This document shows positions 9,627 to 18,551 of a stretch of DNA of 64,000 bases, in pieces (position 1 is the stretch's first letter; each line of letters begins with the position of its first letter). The notes below the pieces were generated by a model, which saw only the letters and a list, made by a program, of their open reading frames with translations, was not told where the DNA came from and searched no databases. The translations under genes were made by a program, and so were the position numbers. The stretch lies in the NCBI RefSeq assembly GCF_900230255.1, contig NZ_OCNJ01000013.1, positions 1 through 64,000 of the forward strand, read 5' to 3'. This stretch comes from Caenispirillum bisanense. Lineage in GTDB: Bacteria; Pseudomonadota; Alphaproteobacteria; Rhodospirillales; Rhodospirillaceae.

Positions 9627-10324
9627 CAGCCGCCCTCCCCTGCTCCTCCGCACCACAGGCGCTGCGCCGCCGCGAGCAGGTCCGCGTAGTCCTCGATGAC
9701 GACGTGGGCGCCGGCGGCGTGCAGTTCCTCCACCGGATGATACCCCCATGCGACGCCGAGCGCATGGCATCGTGCCGCCCGCGCCATGGCCATGTCGTAG
9801 GTGGTGTCGCCGACCATCACCGTGTGCTCGGACGCCGCACCGGTTTCGGCCATGGCGCGCAGCAGCATGCCGGGGTGCGGCTTGCCGGGGTTGTCGTCGG
9901 GCGTCTGGATGGTGAGGAAGCGGCCTTCCAGCCCGTGGCGGGCCAGCATGGCGGCGACGCCGCGGCGGCTCTTGCCGGTGGCGATGCCGAGGATCACGTT
10001 CTGCGCCTCCAGGGCCGCGATGGCGTCGACGGCGCCGGCGTAGAGGTTCTCGACGTGGTCGGGGGCGGCGCGCAGCACCTGGAACGAGCGCTTGTAGCTG
10101 TCGGCGACGGCGCGGTGCAGGGCGTCGTCCAGATCCGGGAACAGGGTGGCGACGGCCTCCACCAGCTCCAGCCCGACGACGCGCCGGCAGCGGGCCGGCG
10201 GCGGGCAGACGATGCCGTGGTCGGCGGCGGCCATCTCCATGGCGGCGACGATGTTGTGGAGGCTGTCGACGATGGTGCCGTCCACGTCGAGGACGAGGAG
10301 GCGAAGCGGAGTCTCGGCGGTCAT
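9626..10324 (-). CDS. HAD-IA family phosphatase (Gph-like)
   Basis: A 232-residue haloacid-dehalogenase hydrolase. Motif I is LLVLDVDGTIVDS (nucleophile Asp in DVDGT), the helical cap follows, motif II is ILGIATGKS, motif III Lys is in DDNPGKPHPGML and motif IV is HTVMVGDTTYDMAMA. The closest well-known relatives are phosphoglycolate phosphatase-like enzymes, but the substrate cannot be read from the sequence. First gene of a three-gene operon (HAD, AsmA, ATP12), a pairing of HAD and ATP12 that recurs in alphaproteobacteria. Confidence 0.85.
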   Translation of the reverse strand: MTAETPLRLLVLDVDGTIVDSLHNIVAAMEMAAADHGIVCPPPARCRRVVGLELVEAVATLFPDLDDALHRAVADSYKRSFQVLRAAPDHVENLYAGAVDAIAALEAQNVILGIATGKSRRGVAAMLARHGLEGRFLTIQTPDDNPGKPHPGMLLRAMAETGAASEHTVMVGDTTYDMAMARAARCHALGVAWGYHPVEELHAAGAHVVIEDYADLLAAAQRLWCGGAGEGG

Positions 10325-10444
10325 GGCTCTGCGCGGTGATGGAAAACGGGCGCCCGGCGGCGCGTGCGGCGGATCATAGCCGAGGGGGTGGCCGAAGCGG
10401 GGATTTTTTGCCCGCCGTCAGCCGCACGTCAGGCGACGCGGCCT

Positions 10445-11185
10445 TTAGCCGCCGGGCACGTAGATGTAGCCGGCGCCGCGCACGGTCTTGATGACCTGCG
10501 GGTGTTCCGGGTCGGGCTCGATCTTGCGGCGGATGCGGGCGATGCGGATGTCGATGGAGCGGTCGAAGGGCTCCCACTCCTTGTTGTGCGCCATGTCGAG
10601 CAGCTGGTCGCGCGTCAGCACCCGGTTGGGGTGGGTGGCGAAGGCGTGCAGCAGGTCGAACTCCATGGCCGTCAACTTCACCTCCTCGCCGTCGTCGCGC
10701 AGCAGGCGGCGGGCGTCGAGGTCGAGGCGGGCGACGCCGAAGCGCACGCTGCGCCCGCCCGCCGCCGGGCCGGCCGTGGCGGCGGCGGCGGGAGCGCTCA
10801 CGGCGGCGGCAGCGGCCTTGCGGTGGCGGCGCAGCACCGCTTCCATGCGGGCGCGCAGCTCGCGGAAGTCGAAGGGCTTGGTGACGTAGTCGTCGGCCCC
10901 GACCTCGAGCCCCACCACCCGGTCCACCACGTCGCCCGAGGCGGTCAGCATGATGATGGGCGGCCCGTTCTCGGCGTGCAGGGCGCGCGCGATGGCGAAG
11001 CCGCTCTCGCCCGGCAGGTTGACGTCGAGCAGCACGAGATCGGCCGGCTCCTCGGCCAGGGCGGCACGCAGGGTGGTGCCGCACCCGGCGGTGCGCACCT
11101 TGTATCCGTGTTCCAGCAGGTAATCCTCGACCAGCTCGCGCAGGTGCGGCTCGTCGTCGACCACGATGATGCGTTCGCCGGCCAT
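10445..11185 (-). CDS. OmpR/PhoB-type response regulator, no adjacent kinase
   Basis: A 246-residue two-domain regulator. Receiver residues are complete: acidic pocket Asp10-Asp11, phospho-acceptor Asp54 in LVLLDVNLPG, Thr81 region and Lys103 in YVTKPFD. An Ala-rich linker (about 125-145) leads to an OmpR-type winged helix ending VRGAGYIYVPGG, with the LTAMEFDLLHAF and SIDIRIARIRRKIEPDP signatures. No histidine kinase flanks it; the nearest kinases are at 16.7 and 50.7 kb, and the first has its own receiver partner. Divergent from the hydrolase at 11399. Confidence 0.88.
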   Translation of the reverse strand: MAGERIIVVDDEPHLRELVEDYLLEHGYKVRTAGCGTTLRAALAEEPADLVLLDVNLPGESGFAIARALHAENGPPIIMLTASGDVVDRVVGLEVGADDYVTKPFDFRELRARMEAVLRRHRKAAAAAVSAPAAAATAGPAAGGRSVRFGVARLDLDARRLLRDDGEEVKLTAMEFDLLHAFATHPNRVLTRDQLLDMAHNKEWEPFDRSIDIRIARIRRKIEPDPEHPQVIKTVRGAGYIYVPGG

Positions 11186-11398
11186 TCGGCTCCGTCCGTC
11201 AGTCCGTCCTCAGCCGAGCAATATCCGACAAAGCGGCACGGGTGAAAAGCGGGCGCGATGCAACGGCGGTGTTTCGCGGCTGAAACCTTCGAAACAATTT
11301 CCCTCCGGCGGCGCCATACAGCCGAAACACGAGCGAGGCACTCTGCCACTCACAGCGGCTGTGCCCGCGACTCGAAACGCCACCCGGAGAGCCCGACC

Positions 11399-12295
11399 AT
11401 GCCCAGCGACACCCTCGAACTGCGCGATGCGCCGATCGGCGACGCGCTGACCCTGCACGGCGCCCGCATCGCGCTGGCCGAAACCGGCAGCGGCGAGCCG
11501 GTGGTGGCGCTGCATTGCTCCGCCTCGGCCGGCGGCCAGTGGCGCGGCCTCGGCGGCGTTCTGGCCGGGCTCGGCTACCGCCTCGTCACCCCCGACCTGC
11601 ACGGCTGCGGCGGCTCCGCCCCGTGGCCGGGCAAGAAGCCGCTGCAACTGGGCGAGGAAGCCGGCATCGTGGCCGAGATCGCCCGCCGCCTCGGCCGCCC
11701 GGTGCACGTGGTCGGCCATTCCTACGGCGGCGCCGTGGCGCTGCGGGCGGCCATCGACCATCCCGGCGCCGTCGCCAGCATCGCCGTCTACGAGCCGTCG
11801 CTGTTCCACCTGCTGCGCCAGGGCAACGACGCCGACCGCCGCCTGTTCACGGAAGTCGCCGGCCTGTCCGCCGCCGCCGTGCGGGCGGCCACCAGCGGCG
11901 ACTGGTACGGCGGCATGGCGGCCTTCATCGACTACTGGAACGCGCCCGGCACCTTCAAGACCATGCCCGAGGACCGCCGCGCCGCCTTCGCCGCGCAGCT
12001 GCCGCGGGTGTCCATGGACTTCTGGGCGCTGTTCTCGGAACAGACGCCGCTGGTCGACTACACCTGCATGCTGTCCATGCCGGTGCTGATCGTGGAAGGC
12101 GACCAGTCGCCGGCGCCGTCGCGCCGCATCTGCCGCCTGCTGGGTGCGGCGCTGCCCTGTATGATGCTGCACACCGTGCCGCGCGCCGGCCACATGGGGC
12201 CGGTGACCCACGCCGAGACGGTCAACGCGGTGATCGCGTCGTTCCTCGAAGACGTCTCGCGCGGCAGCCGCCGCCAGTACGCCACCAGCGCCTGA
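11399..12295 (+). CDS. Alpha/beta hydrolase
   Basis: A 298-residue alpha/beta hydrolase-fold enzyme. The oxyanion strand is VVALHCSASAGGQW, the nucleophile elbow is VGHSYGG (Ser108), an acid candidate is in LIVEGDQSPAP and the catalytic His in RAGHMGPVTH. No signal peptide. The start at 11399 has a CGGAGA site nine bases upstream; the frame remains open upstream without similarity. Substrate cannot be deduced. It is separated by 213 bp from the divergent response regulator, which could control it, but no operator was recognised. Confidence 0.82.
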   Translation: MPSDTLELRDAPIGDALTLHGARIALAETGSGEPVVALHCSASAGGQWRGLGGVLAGLGYRLVTPDLHGCGGSAPWPGKKPLQLGEEAGIVAEIARRLGRPVHVVGHSYGGAVALRAAIDHPGAVASIAVYEPSLFHLLRQGNDADRRLFTEVAGLSAAAVRAATSGDWYGGMAAFIDYWNAPGTFKTMPEDRRAAFAAQLPRVSMDFWALFSEQTPLVDYTCMLSMPVLIVEGDQSPAPSRRICRLLGAALPCMMLHTVPRAGHMGPVTHAETVNAVIASFLEDVSRGSRRQYATSA

Positions 12296-12338
12296 CGGGC
12301 AACCGACGAGGAGGTACAGGCGCCTCCCGGTTCGCCCC

Positions 12339-12370
12339 CGCCGCCGTCAGCCGTCGGGCCGACGGCGGCG
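12339..12370. terminator. Hairpin between convergent hydrolase and LuxR genes
   Basis: A perfect 10-bp stem (CGCCGCCGTC / GACGGCGGCG) with a 12-nt loop spanning the stop codon of the leftward LuxR-type gene. No T-tract on either side, so it is only a candidate bidirectional terminator. Confidence 0.4.
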
Positions 12371-13180
12371 CGGCTGTTTCTGGCGCGGCGCCTGGCGGCC
12401 CAGGTCGACCAGGGTCAGCGGGCTCGCCAGCAGGCGGGCGACGGCATGGCCCTGGCGGCCGCAGCCCATCTTGAACAGCGTGTTGCGCAGGTGCCAGCGG
12501 GCGGTGCCGCGGGTGATGCCGTGGTCGCGGCTGAAGTCCTCCAGCGTGTTGCCGCCGGCCAGCGTCTGCACCAGTTCCGCCTCCCGCCGGGTCAGGCCGA
12601 AGGCGCCCATGAGCAGGGGCACGACGCCGCTCAACCGCCGGTCGAGGCGCGGGCAGAGCAGCACCGCCACCTGCGGCGGCGCCGCCGTGCCGAGCGGCAC
12701 CAGCAGGGCCGCCGTATGCTCTTCCGGCAGCAGGCCGCGCGGGCTGAACACGCCGACCGCCGGCTGCCGACCGGCCGCCAGATCGTCGCGCACGGCATCG
12801 AGGGCGGCGCTGAACAAAGCGGCGTCGCGCGGCGTGCGGCCACACAGGCGGTCGCGCACGGTCATCAGGCTCTCGCTGTCCGCCAGCATGGCGGCGGCGG
12901 TGCTGTTGCTCCAGTGGACGACGCCGTCGAGGCCGATGGCGACGACCCCGAAGGCCAGCCAGTCGAGCAGCCCGAGGGCGGCGTGCTGCAGGGGTGCGGG
13001 AAGCGGGGGAGAGCCGCCGGAGGATGGCGGTCCCTCCCCCGCGCCGCCCCGGGATGCGTCGTCGCTGCTGCGGGGGGAACGCGACGCCCCGGGGCCGCCG
13101 GCTCCGGCCGCCGCGCCCGCCGCTCCGGTGGAGGAGACGACACCGCAGGCGAGCGGGGAGGTGAAGCCGGCGCAGGTCAT
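12347..13180 (-). CDS. LuxR-type transcriptional regulator with PAS-like domain
   Basis: A 277-residue regulator. The C-terminus carries a LuxR helix-turn-helix (LTRREAELVQTLAGGNTLEDF, then SRDHGITRGTARWHLRNTL and FKMG). The middle (LLDWLAFGVVAIGLDGVVHWSNSTAAAML) looks like the beginning of a PAS fold. The first ~65 residues are low-complexity Gly/Ala/Ser/Pro. ATG 13180 overlaps the stop of the upstream gene in an ATGA, indicating translational coupling; no separate ribosome-binding site is visible. An in-frame ATG at 13195 is the alternative. The coupled partner presumably shares its function. Confidence 0.75.
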   Translation of the reverse strand: MTCAGFTSPLACGVVSSTGAAGAAAGAGGPGASRSPRSSDDASRGGAGEGPPSSGGSPPLPAPLQHAALGLLDWLAFGVVAIGLDGVVHWSNSTAAAMLADSESLMTVRDRLCGRTPRDAALFSAALDAVRDDLAAGRQPAVGVFSPRGLLPEEHTAALLVPLGTAAPPQVAVLLCPRLDRRLSGVVPLLMGAFGLTRREAELVQTLAGGNTLEDFSRDHGITRGTARWHLRNTLFKMGCGRQGHAVARLLASPLTLVDLGRQAPRQKQPRRRRPDG

Positions 13181-13602
13181 GCCGCGGGAATCCATAGGCG
13201 GTCCCCGGCGGCCGGAATGGCGAATTGCGGATTGTCGCGCAGGCCGAAGACGCGGCCGGCGAAGGTGTCGCGGCCGAGGATCTCCAGTAGCGCGGCGGCG
13301 AAGTCCGGCACCGTGGCGCCGGCGGCCAGATGCACCCGGCCGTGCCAGCGGGCCGGCAGGAGCGGCCGCACCATGTCGGCGAGGGCGGCGGGCGTCCAGC
13401 GCGCGTCGTCGAGGAAATCGGTGAGGGCACCGTCGCGGCAGGCGGCGGCCACGAACAGATGCTCGTCGCGGTCGAGGAGTTCCGGCGCGGCGGCGCATGT
13501 CGGGTCGGCGGCCGTCCGGATCGAGCCGAACAGCCCGCGCGGGCAGTCGGCGTAGAGGGCGCGCGCGGTGGCGCGGCACGCTGTCAGCAGACACAGGATC
13601 AT
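13177..13602 (-). CDS. Unknown protein coupled to LuxR-type regulator
   Basis: A 141-residue protein starting MILCLLTACRATARALYADC. Not recognised. The pattern of alternating hydrophobic strands and helices (ALADMVRPLLPARWHGRVHL, FAAALLEILGRDTFAGRVFG) resembles a small alpha/beta fold; a distant likeness to caspase-like/C80 folds was considered but no catalytic His-Cys pair can be defended. Five cysteines are present (CLLTAC, ADC, TCAAA, ACRDG). It is the first gene of a two-gene unit with the LuxR regulator (ATGA overlap at 13177-13180). Confidence 0.6.
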   Translation of the reverse strand: MILCLLTACRATARALYADCPRGLFGSIRTAADPTCAAAPELLDRDEHLFVAAACRDGALTDFLDDARWTPAALADMVRPLLPARWHGRVHLAAGATVPDFAAALLEILGRDTFAGRVFGLRDNPQFAIPAAGDRLWIPAA

Positions 13603-13755
13603 GGCGGGTTCCCGGCAGGCGCCCGGCGGCGCGGGGATGAAGAAGGACGAAGCGGCGCGCGGAGGCGGGCGGAACGGCCGGCGCAGTCGGTGCCCCGGCC
13701 GCCCCTCCCCCCGCACGACCCGCCGGCGGTTGCGCGGCGGGCCGTGACGGCGCGA

Positions 13756-14382
13756 TCAGACGTTCCGGCGGTCGCGCAGCTCCCAGATCTTCTGGCCGGT
13801 GCCCGGGGTGCCGTTGACCAGGGCGACCGTGATGCTCTGCAGGTTGGTCAGGTCGATTTCCTTGGTGTGCTGCGAGGCGGTGTCGCCCTTGATCAGCTCA
13901 CCCTCGGCGATGTCGCGGGTGTAGACGACGTAGAGCTTGGGCGTGAGCTGGAACACCGCCTGCTCGTCCAGGCCGAGACCGCGCTGCACCAGCAGCACCT
14001 TGCCGTCCTTGGCGAGGCCGGCGTCGATGCGTTCCGGCGCGTTGTTGCGCAGGATCACCTCGCTGCCGTCGCTCTTGCCGTCGGTCTCGATGTCGGCGAA
14101 GTCGCCCTTGGTGATGAACTTCCAGGCCTGGCCCTGGTCGGTGTCCTGGTAGGTCAGGCGGTTGGCGGCGTTGTAGACCGGCGTGTGCTCCTGCGCCGTC
14201 ACCTGCAGGTTCACCGGGTAGACGATGGTGGAGGTGCTGTTGTGGCCGAGCGGCACCACCCGCCAGGCGACCGGGAAGACGTCGCTGTAGATGCGGTTGG
14301 GGTTGGCCAGCTCCGGCTTCTGGAAGAAGAGGATGTAGGCGTCGTCGTCGGACTCGTTGACGACCTTGATCTGGATATCCAT
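13756..14382 (-). CDS. Hypothetical beta-rich protein (208 aa)
   Basis: Starts [20 protein letters not shown] with a GGAG site ten bases upstream. No signal peptide or membrane segment. The composition and strand-like pattern ([47 protein letters not shown]) suggest a beta-sandwich. No family recognised. It is unusually polar (Asn/Asp/Gln rich) compared with its Ala/Arg-rich neighbours. Isolated, with about 150 bp on its left and 260 bp on its right without genes, so probably its own transcription unit. Confidence 0.7.
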   Translation of the reverse strand: MDIQIKVVNESDDDAYILFFQKPELANPNRIYSDVFPVAWRVVPLGHNSTSTIVYPVNLQVTAQEHTPVYNAANRLTYQDTDQGQAWKFITKGDFADIETDGKSDGSEVILRNNAPERIDAGLAKDGKVLLVQRGLGLDEQAVFQLTPKLYVVYTRDIAEGELIKGDTASQHTKEIDLTNLQSITVALVNGTPGTGQKIWELRDRRNV

Positions 14383-14644
14383 CGAACGAAAACTCCGGAT
14401 GAAGTGGATCGGTCTGCACGTCTGGCGTGCCCAATCTTGTTACTTCATCCCATGCGCGCTTTCCCCTGCCAATCGGAAGGGTTGTGAAGCATCACGTTTC
14501 TCGCGTGCACCCCAACCTGAGTCGACGGCAGGGACTTGCGCCGCGCGCCGGATGCCCTATTGTCCCCGGCCGAAGGACGTGCGACGCCCTGCCGGCCGCG
14601 AGCCCGCCGGCGTCGCCCTCACCCGCTCCCCCGGAACCCTGCGC

Positions 14645-16012
14645 ATGACCAAGACCGCCGCCCCCGCTCCCGGCTCCGCCACCGCGTCCAAGCCGGCCGC
14701 CCCGAAGATCGGCATCGTCAGCCTCGGCTGCCCGAAGGCCCTCGTCGATTCCGAACGCATCCTCACCAAGCTGCGGGCCGAGGGCTACGAGCTGAGCCCG
14801 AGCTACGAGGGCGCCGAGGCGGTGATCGTCAACACCTGCGGCTTCCTCGACAGCGCCAAGGCCGAAAGCCTGGAGGCCATCGGCGAGGCCATGAAGGAAA
14901 ACGGCCGCGTCATCGTCACCGGCTGCATGGGGGGCGAGGAACAGACCATCCGCGAGCAGTTCCCGAACGTGCTGTCGGTCACCGGGCCGCACCAGTACGA
15001 GCAGGTGATGGACGCGGTGCACGAAGCGGTGCCGCCGGCGCACGACCCCTACACCCATCTGGTGCCGGCCGAGGGCATCAAGCTGACGCCGCGCCATTAC
15101 GCCTATCTGAAGATTTCCGAGGGCTGCAACCACCGCTGCAGCTTCTGCATCATCCCCTCCATCCGCGGCGATCTGGCCAGCCGCCCGGCCGCCAAGGTGC
15201 TCTATGAAGCCGAGCGGCTGGTGCAGGCGGGCGTGCAGGAACTGCTGGTCATCTCGCAGGACACCTCGGCCTACGGCGTCGACCTCGGCTACGAGGAAAG
15301 CCCCTACAAGGGCCGCCCGGTGAAGGCCCGCATGCTCGACCTCTGCCGCGAGCTGGGCGACCTGGGCGCCTGGGTGCGGCTGCACTACGTCTACCCCTAC
15401 CCGTCGGTGGACGAGGTCATCCCGCTCATGGCCGAGGGCAAGATCCTGCCCTACCTGGACATCCCCTTCCAGCACGCCAGCCCCGACGTGCTGCGCGCCA
15501 TGAAGCGCCCGGCCCACCAGGAAAAGACCCTCGACCGCATCAAGGGCTGGCGCGAGATCTGCCCCGACCTGGCGCTGCGCTCCACCTTCATCGTCGGCTT
15601 CCCCGGCGAGACGGAACGCGACTTCCAGGTGCTGCTCGACTGGCTGGAGGAGGCGGAGCTGGACCGCGTCGGCTGCTTCAAGTACGAGCCGGTGGAAGGC
15701 GCCACCGCCAACGCCCTGGCCGGTGCGGTGCCGGAAGAGGTGAAGCAGGAGCGCTGGGAGCGCTTCATGGCCGCCCAGCAGAAGATCAGCGAGCGCAAGC
15801 TGGCCCGCCAGGTCGGCCGCACCATCGAGGTCATCATCGACGAAGTCGACGACGAAGGCGCCATCGGCCGCTCGTGGGCCGACGCGCCGGAGATCGACGG
15901 CAACGTCTTCCTCAACGGCGAGACGCGCGTCGCCCCGGGCGACATCGTCCAGGCCAAGGTCGAGTTCAGCGACGAATACGACCTGTGGGCCGCCCTGCCC
16001 GACGAAGACTGA
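14645..16012 (+). CDS. rimO: Ribosomal protein S12 methylthiotransferase RimO
   Basis: A 455-residue radical-SAM enzyme that methylthiolates the conserved Asp of ribosomal protein S12. The N-terminal UPF0004 domain supplies three iron-sulfur cysteines (Cys29 in [12 protein letters not shown], Cys65 in VNTCGF, Cys94 in TGCMG), the radical-SAM cluster is CNHRCSFC (161, 165, 168), and a TRAM domain ends the protein. The SLGCPKxLVDSE signature distinguishes RimO from MiaB. Start at 14645 is chosen from family length; the open frame continues upstream without similarity. The next gene begins 60 bp after the stop behind a hairpin. Confidence 0.95.
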   Translation: MTKTAAPAPGSATASKPAAPKIGIVSLGCPKALVDSERILTKLRAEGYELSPSYEGAEAVIVNTCGFLDSAKAESLEAIGEAMKENGRVIVTGCMGGEEQTIREQFPNVLSVTGPHQYEQVMDAVHEAVPPAHDPYTHLVPAEGIKLTPRHYAYLKISEGCNHRCSFCIIPSIRGDLASRPAAKVLYEAERLVQAGVQELLVISQDTSAYGVDLGYEESPYKGRPVKARMLDLCRELGDLGAWVRLHYVYPYPSVDEVIPLMAEGKILPYLDIPFQHASPDVLRAMKRPAHQEKTLDRIKGWREICPDLALRSTFIVGFPGETERDFQVLLDWLEEAELDRVGCFKYEPVEGATANALAGAVPEEVKQERWERFMAAQQKISERKLARQVGRTIEVIIDEVDDEGAIGRSWADAPEIDGNVFLNGETRVAPGDIVQAKVEFSDEYDLWAALPDED

Positions 16013-16040
16013 CCCGGCACCCGCGGCCGCCCTCCGGCGT

Positions 16041-16069
16041 TGGCTCCCGTAGCCACCGCCCGGGAGCCA
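16041..16069 (+). promoter_or_regulatory. Hairpin covering the ribosome-binding site of the exonuclease gene
   Basis: A perfect 9-bp stem (TGGCTCCCG / CGGGAGCCA, loop 16050-16060). Its right arm contains GGGAG, the probable Shine-Dalgarno sequence of the gene starting at 16072. It may act as a rimO terminator, a translational lock, or both; no T-tract follows. Confidence 0.45.
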
Positions 16070-16071
16070 GC

Positions 16072-16596
16072 ATGCCGACCGATGCCATCGCCTTCCTCGA
16101 CGTCGAGGCCTCCAGCCTGAGCCACGGCTTTCCGCTGGAGGTGGCGTGGTGCAGCGCCGACCTGCTGCACGGCGCCAGCTACCTCGTCCGCCCCGCCCCC
16201 GGCTGGCTCGACCGCTTCGCCTGGACGCGCGAGGCCGAAGCCCTGCACGGACTGACGCGCGAGCGGGTGGCCGCCGAGGGCCTGCCCGCCGACGAGGTCG
16301 CCGACCGTCTGGCGGCGGACCTCGCCGGGCGCATCGTGCGCAGCGACAATCCGTCCTTCGACGGGGGCTGGCTGCGGCTTTTGCGCGATCCGCCGCCCGT
16401 CGCCCTCGACCACGCCACCGCCCCCGGCGGGCCGGCGCTCGGCGCCAAGTCGGACCTGACGCCACACCGCGCGCTCGACGACGCCGTGCTGCTCGCCATG
16501 GCCTTCGCCAGCTTCGGCGACGGCGCGGCACCGCTGCCGCCGGAAGAGGCGCTGACGCGCGGCCACGCCCTGGTGGCCCGCTGCGGCCGCCGCTGA
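16072..16596 (+). CDS. DEDDh 3'-5' exonuclease-like protein
   Basis: A 174-residue protein with the DEDDh pattern: Asp10 and Glu12 in AFLDVEASSL, an Asp in SDNPSFDGGWL (92 or 97) and the HRALDDA box (His132, Asp137). The LHGLTRERV segment is also typical of DnaQ/RNase T-like enzymes. Shorter than most members, so substrate (DNA or RNA) is uncertain. It follows rimO by 60 bp with a hairpin over its ribosome-binding site. Confidence 0.7.
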   Translation: MPTDAIAFLDVEASSLSHGFPLEVAWCSADLLHGASYLVRPAPGWLDRFAWTREAEALHGLTRERVAAEGLPADEVADRLAADLAGRIVRSDNPSFDGGWLRLLRDPPPVALDHATAPGGPALGAKSDLTPHRALDDAVLLAMAFASFGDGAAPLPPEEALTRGHALVARCGRR

Positions 16597-16703
16597 CCGG
16601 ATCGGCCGGATCGGCGGCGGGCTGGCCGGAAGACAGGCTTTCCTTCGCGGCGCCCCCGCGCTAAGACGCTCCTGCGTAAGCTGCGACGGAGGAACGACCC
16701 GTC

Positions 16704-18551
16704 ATGAGGAGCAGGCGGTTCCGCTTCGGCACGGAGCGCCGATGGCTGATGGTCCTGGTGGCGGTGGTGCTCGCCCCGCTGGCCGGCTATCAGGCCGTGC
16801 ACGTGGCCGAACAGCGCACCTTGATGCTGGCGCACGAACGCGAGTCGATGGCCCGCACGGCCGCCTCCGTCAGCCAGCAGCTGACCGTCGAACTGACCCG
16901 CGCCGCCGAACTGCTCGCCTCCCTCACCGCCGTGCCGCAGCTGGCGACGCCGGGCCACCCGGACTGCCCGGCGGTGCTGCGCGGCATCGCCGCCGGCCAG
17001 CGGCGCTACACCAACTTCTCGGTGGTCGACGCGAGCGCCTACATCGTCTGCAGTTCCGGCCCGCTGCCGGCTCCTGTCTTCGTCGGCAACCAGATCAACA
17101 TCGGCGAAGCCTTCGAGACCGGCGGGCTCGGCCTGTCGGGGTTCAAGCTCGGTGCGCTGTCCGGTAAGCCGGTGGTCGTGCTGTCGCAACCCCTGCGCGA
17201 TGCCGGCGGACACGTGGTCGGCACCATCAACACCGGCCTGTCGCTGGACTGGCTGCAGGACACGCTCACCGCCCGCAGCGGCCGGGCGGGGGCCCGCATC
17301 GTCGTGTTCGACCGCAGCGGCCTCGTGCTCGGCGCCAGCGACCCCGCCCTGCCGCCCGGCGCAACCCTGCCGGCGGCGGAGCTGCGCCGGGCCCTGGCCG
17401 CCCTCGCCGGCGGCGGCGGCGGCGCCGAGGACGATCCGGAGCGGCTGACGGTGCATGTGGCGCTGTCCGGCCTGCCGCGTGGCGCCATCGTGTCGGCCAG
17501 CGTCGCGAACGACGCCGTGGTCGGGCGCATCGACTCGCACGCCCGCCTGTGGTTCGCGGCCTTCGCCGTGCTGGTGGCGGTGTCGCTCGGCGGCGTCTAT
17601 CTGGCGGTCGACCGGCTGCTGCTGCGCCGCCTCGACCACCTGTCGGACACCGCCCGCCGCTTCGCCCAGGGCGACTACGACGGCCGCGCCGACCGCTGGC
17701 ACGACCGCAGCGGTCTGGCGGCGCTCGGCCACGACCTCGACGTCATGGCCGACGACCTGGAAGCGCGCGAAAAGAACCTGCGGCAGACGCTGGAGGACAT
17801 GGCCAAGGCGCGGGCGGAGACGGCGCGCTTCGCCTACATCGCCGCCCACGACCTGCAGGAACCCTTGCGTGCCATCGGCGGCTTCACCCAATTGCTCGCC
17901 CGCCGCCTGGGCGACGACATCGACCCGCAGACCCGCCACTACATGACCCGCATCACCACGGCGGCGGAGCGCATGCGCGTCATGTTCAAGGAATTGATGG
18001 ACTACGCGGTGCTCGACGCCAGCGCGCGCAGCCTCGCCCCGGTGGCGCTCGCCGATCTGGTGCACGCCGCCGCCCGCCGCCATGCCGGCGTCCACATCGC
18101 TGCCGAGCACCTGCCGGTGGTGGCGGGCAACGCCGCGCAGCTCGGCTGCCTGATGGACCACCTGATCGACAACGCCGTCGCCTTCGCCGCCCCCGACCGG
18201 CCGCCGCGCATCACCGTGCGGGCCTGGCGGCGCGGCGAGGTGTGGGAGGTTTCGGTGCGCGACAACGGCATCGGCGTGCCCGATGCGGCACGCGAGACGG
18301 TGTTCCACCTGTTCAAGAAACTCGCCCCCGACAGCGGCCAGGGCGGCACGGGCATCGGCCTTTCCGTGGCGCGGCGAATCGCCGAGATCCATGGCGGAAG
18401 AATGTGGATTTGCGCCGCCAACGGTGTAGGGTGCGACGTCCGCTTCACCCTGAGCGCGGTTCCCCCGACGGGCCCGGTCCCCGCGCCCGCTGCCGCCGCT
18501 CCCGACTTACCCGCCGATGCGGCCGACCCGGCCGCGGGAGTTCCTGCCTGA
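16704..18551 (+). CDS. Membrane sensor histidine kinase (HDLQ type)
   Basis: A 615-residue kinase. Membrane helices at about 14-30 and 282-304 enclose a periplasmic sensor of ~250 residues (cache-like, with VFVGNQINIGEAF and SGKPVVVLSQPL). A HAMP segment and coiled coil follow, then HisKA with His382 in IAAHDLQEPLRAIGGF and an HATPase domain: Asn490 in DHLIDNAVAF, DNGIG (520-524) and GTGIGLS. The C-terminus has a Pro/Ala tail. The H-box type pairs with single-domain receivers; the next gene is exactly that, overlapping by one base (TGATG). Confidence 0.88.
   Translation: MRSRRFRFGTERRWLMVLVAVVLAPLAGYQAVHVAEQRTLMLAHERESMARTAASVSQQLTVELTRAAELLASLTAVPQLATPGHPDCPAVLRGIAAGQRRYTNFSVVDASAYIVCSSGPLPAPVFVGNQINIGEAFETGGLGLSGFKLGALSGKPVVVLSQPLRDAGGHVVGTINTGLSLDWLQDTLTARSGRAGARIVVFDRSGLVLGASDPALPPGATLPAAELRRALAALAGGGGGAEDDPERLTVHVALSGLPRGAIVSASVANDAVVGRIDSHARLWFAAFAVLVAVSLGGVYLAVDRLLLRRLDHLSDTARRFAQGDYDGRADRWHDRSGLAALGHDLDVMADDLEAREKNLRQTLEDMAKARAETARFAYIAAHDLQEPLRAIGGFTQLLARRLGDDIDPQTRHYMTRITTAAERMRVMFKELMDYAVLDASARSLAPVALADLVHAAARRHAGVHIAAEHLPVVAGNAAQLGCLMDHLIDNAVAFAAPDRPPRITVRAWRRGEVWEVSVRDNGIGVPDAARETVFHLFKKLAPDSGQGGTGIGLSVARRIAEIHGGRMWICAANGVGCDVRFTLSAVPPTGPVPAPAAAAPDLPADAADPAAGVPA

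Noticed and set aside
12446-13555. Large plus-strand open frames opposite the LuxR-type gene
   Set aside because: No recognisable domain; the minus-strand frame has a clear LuxR helix-turn-helix and coupled start.
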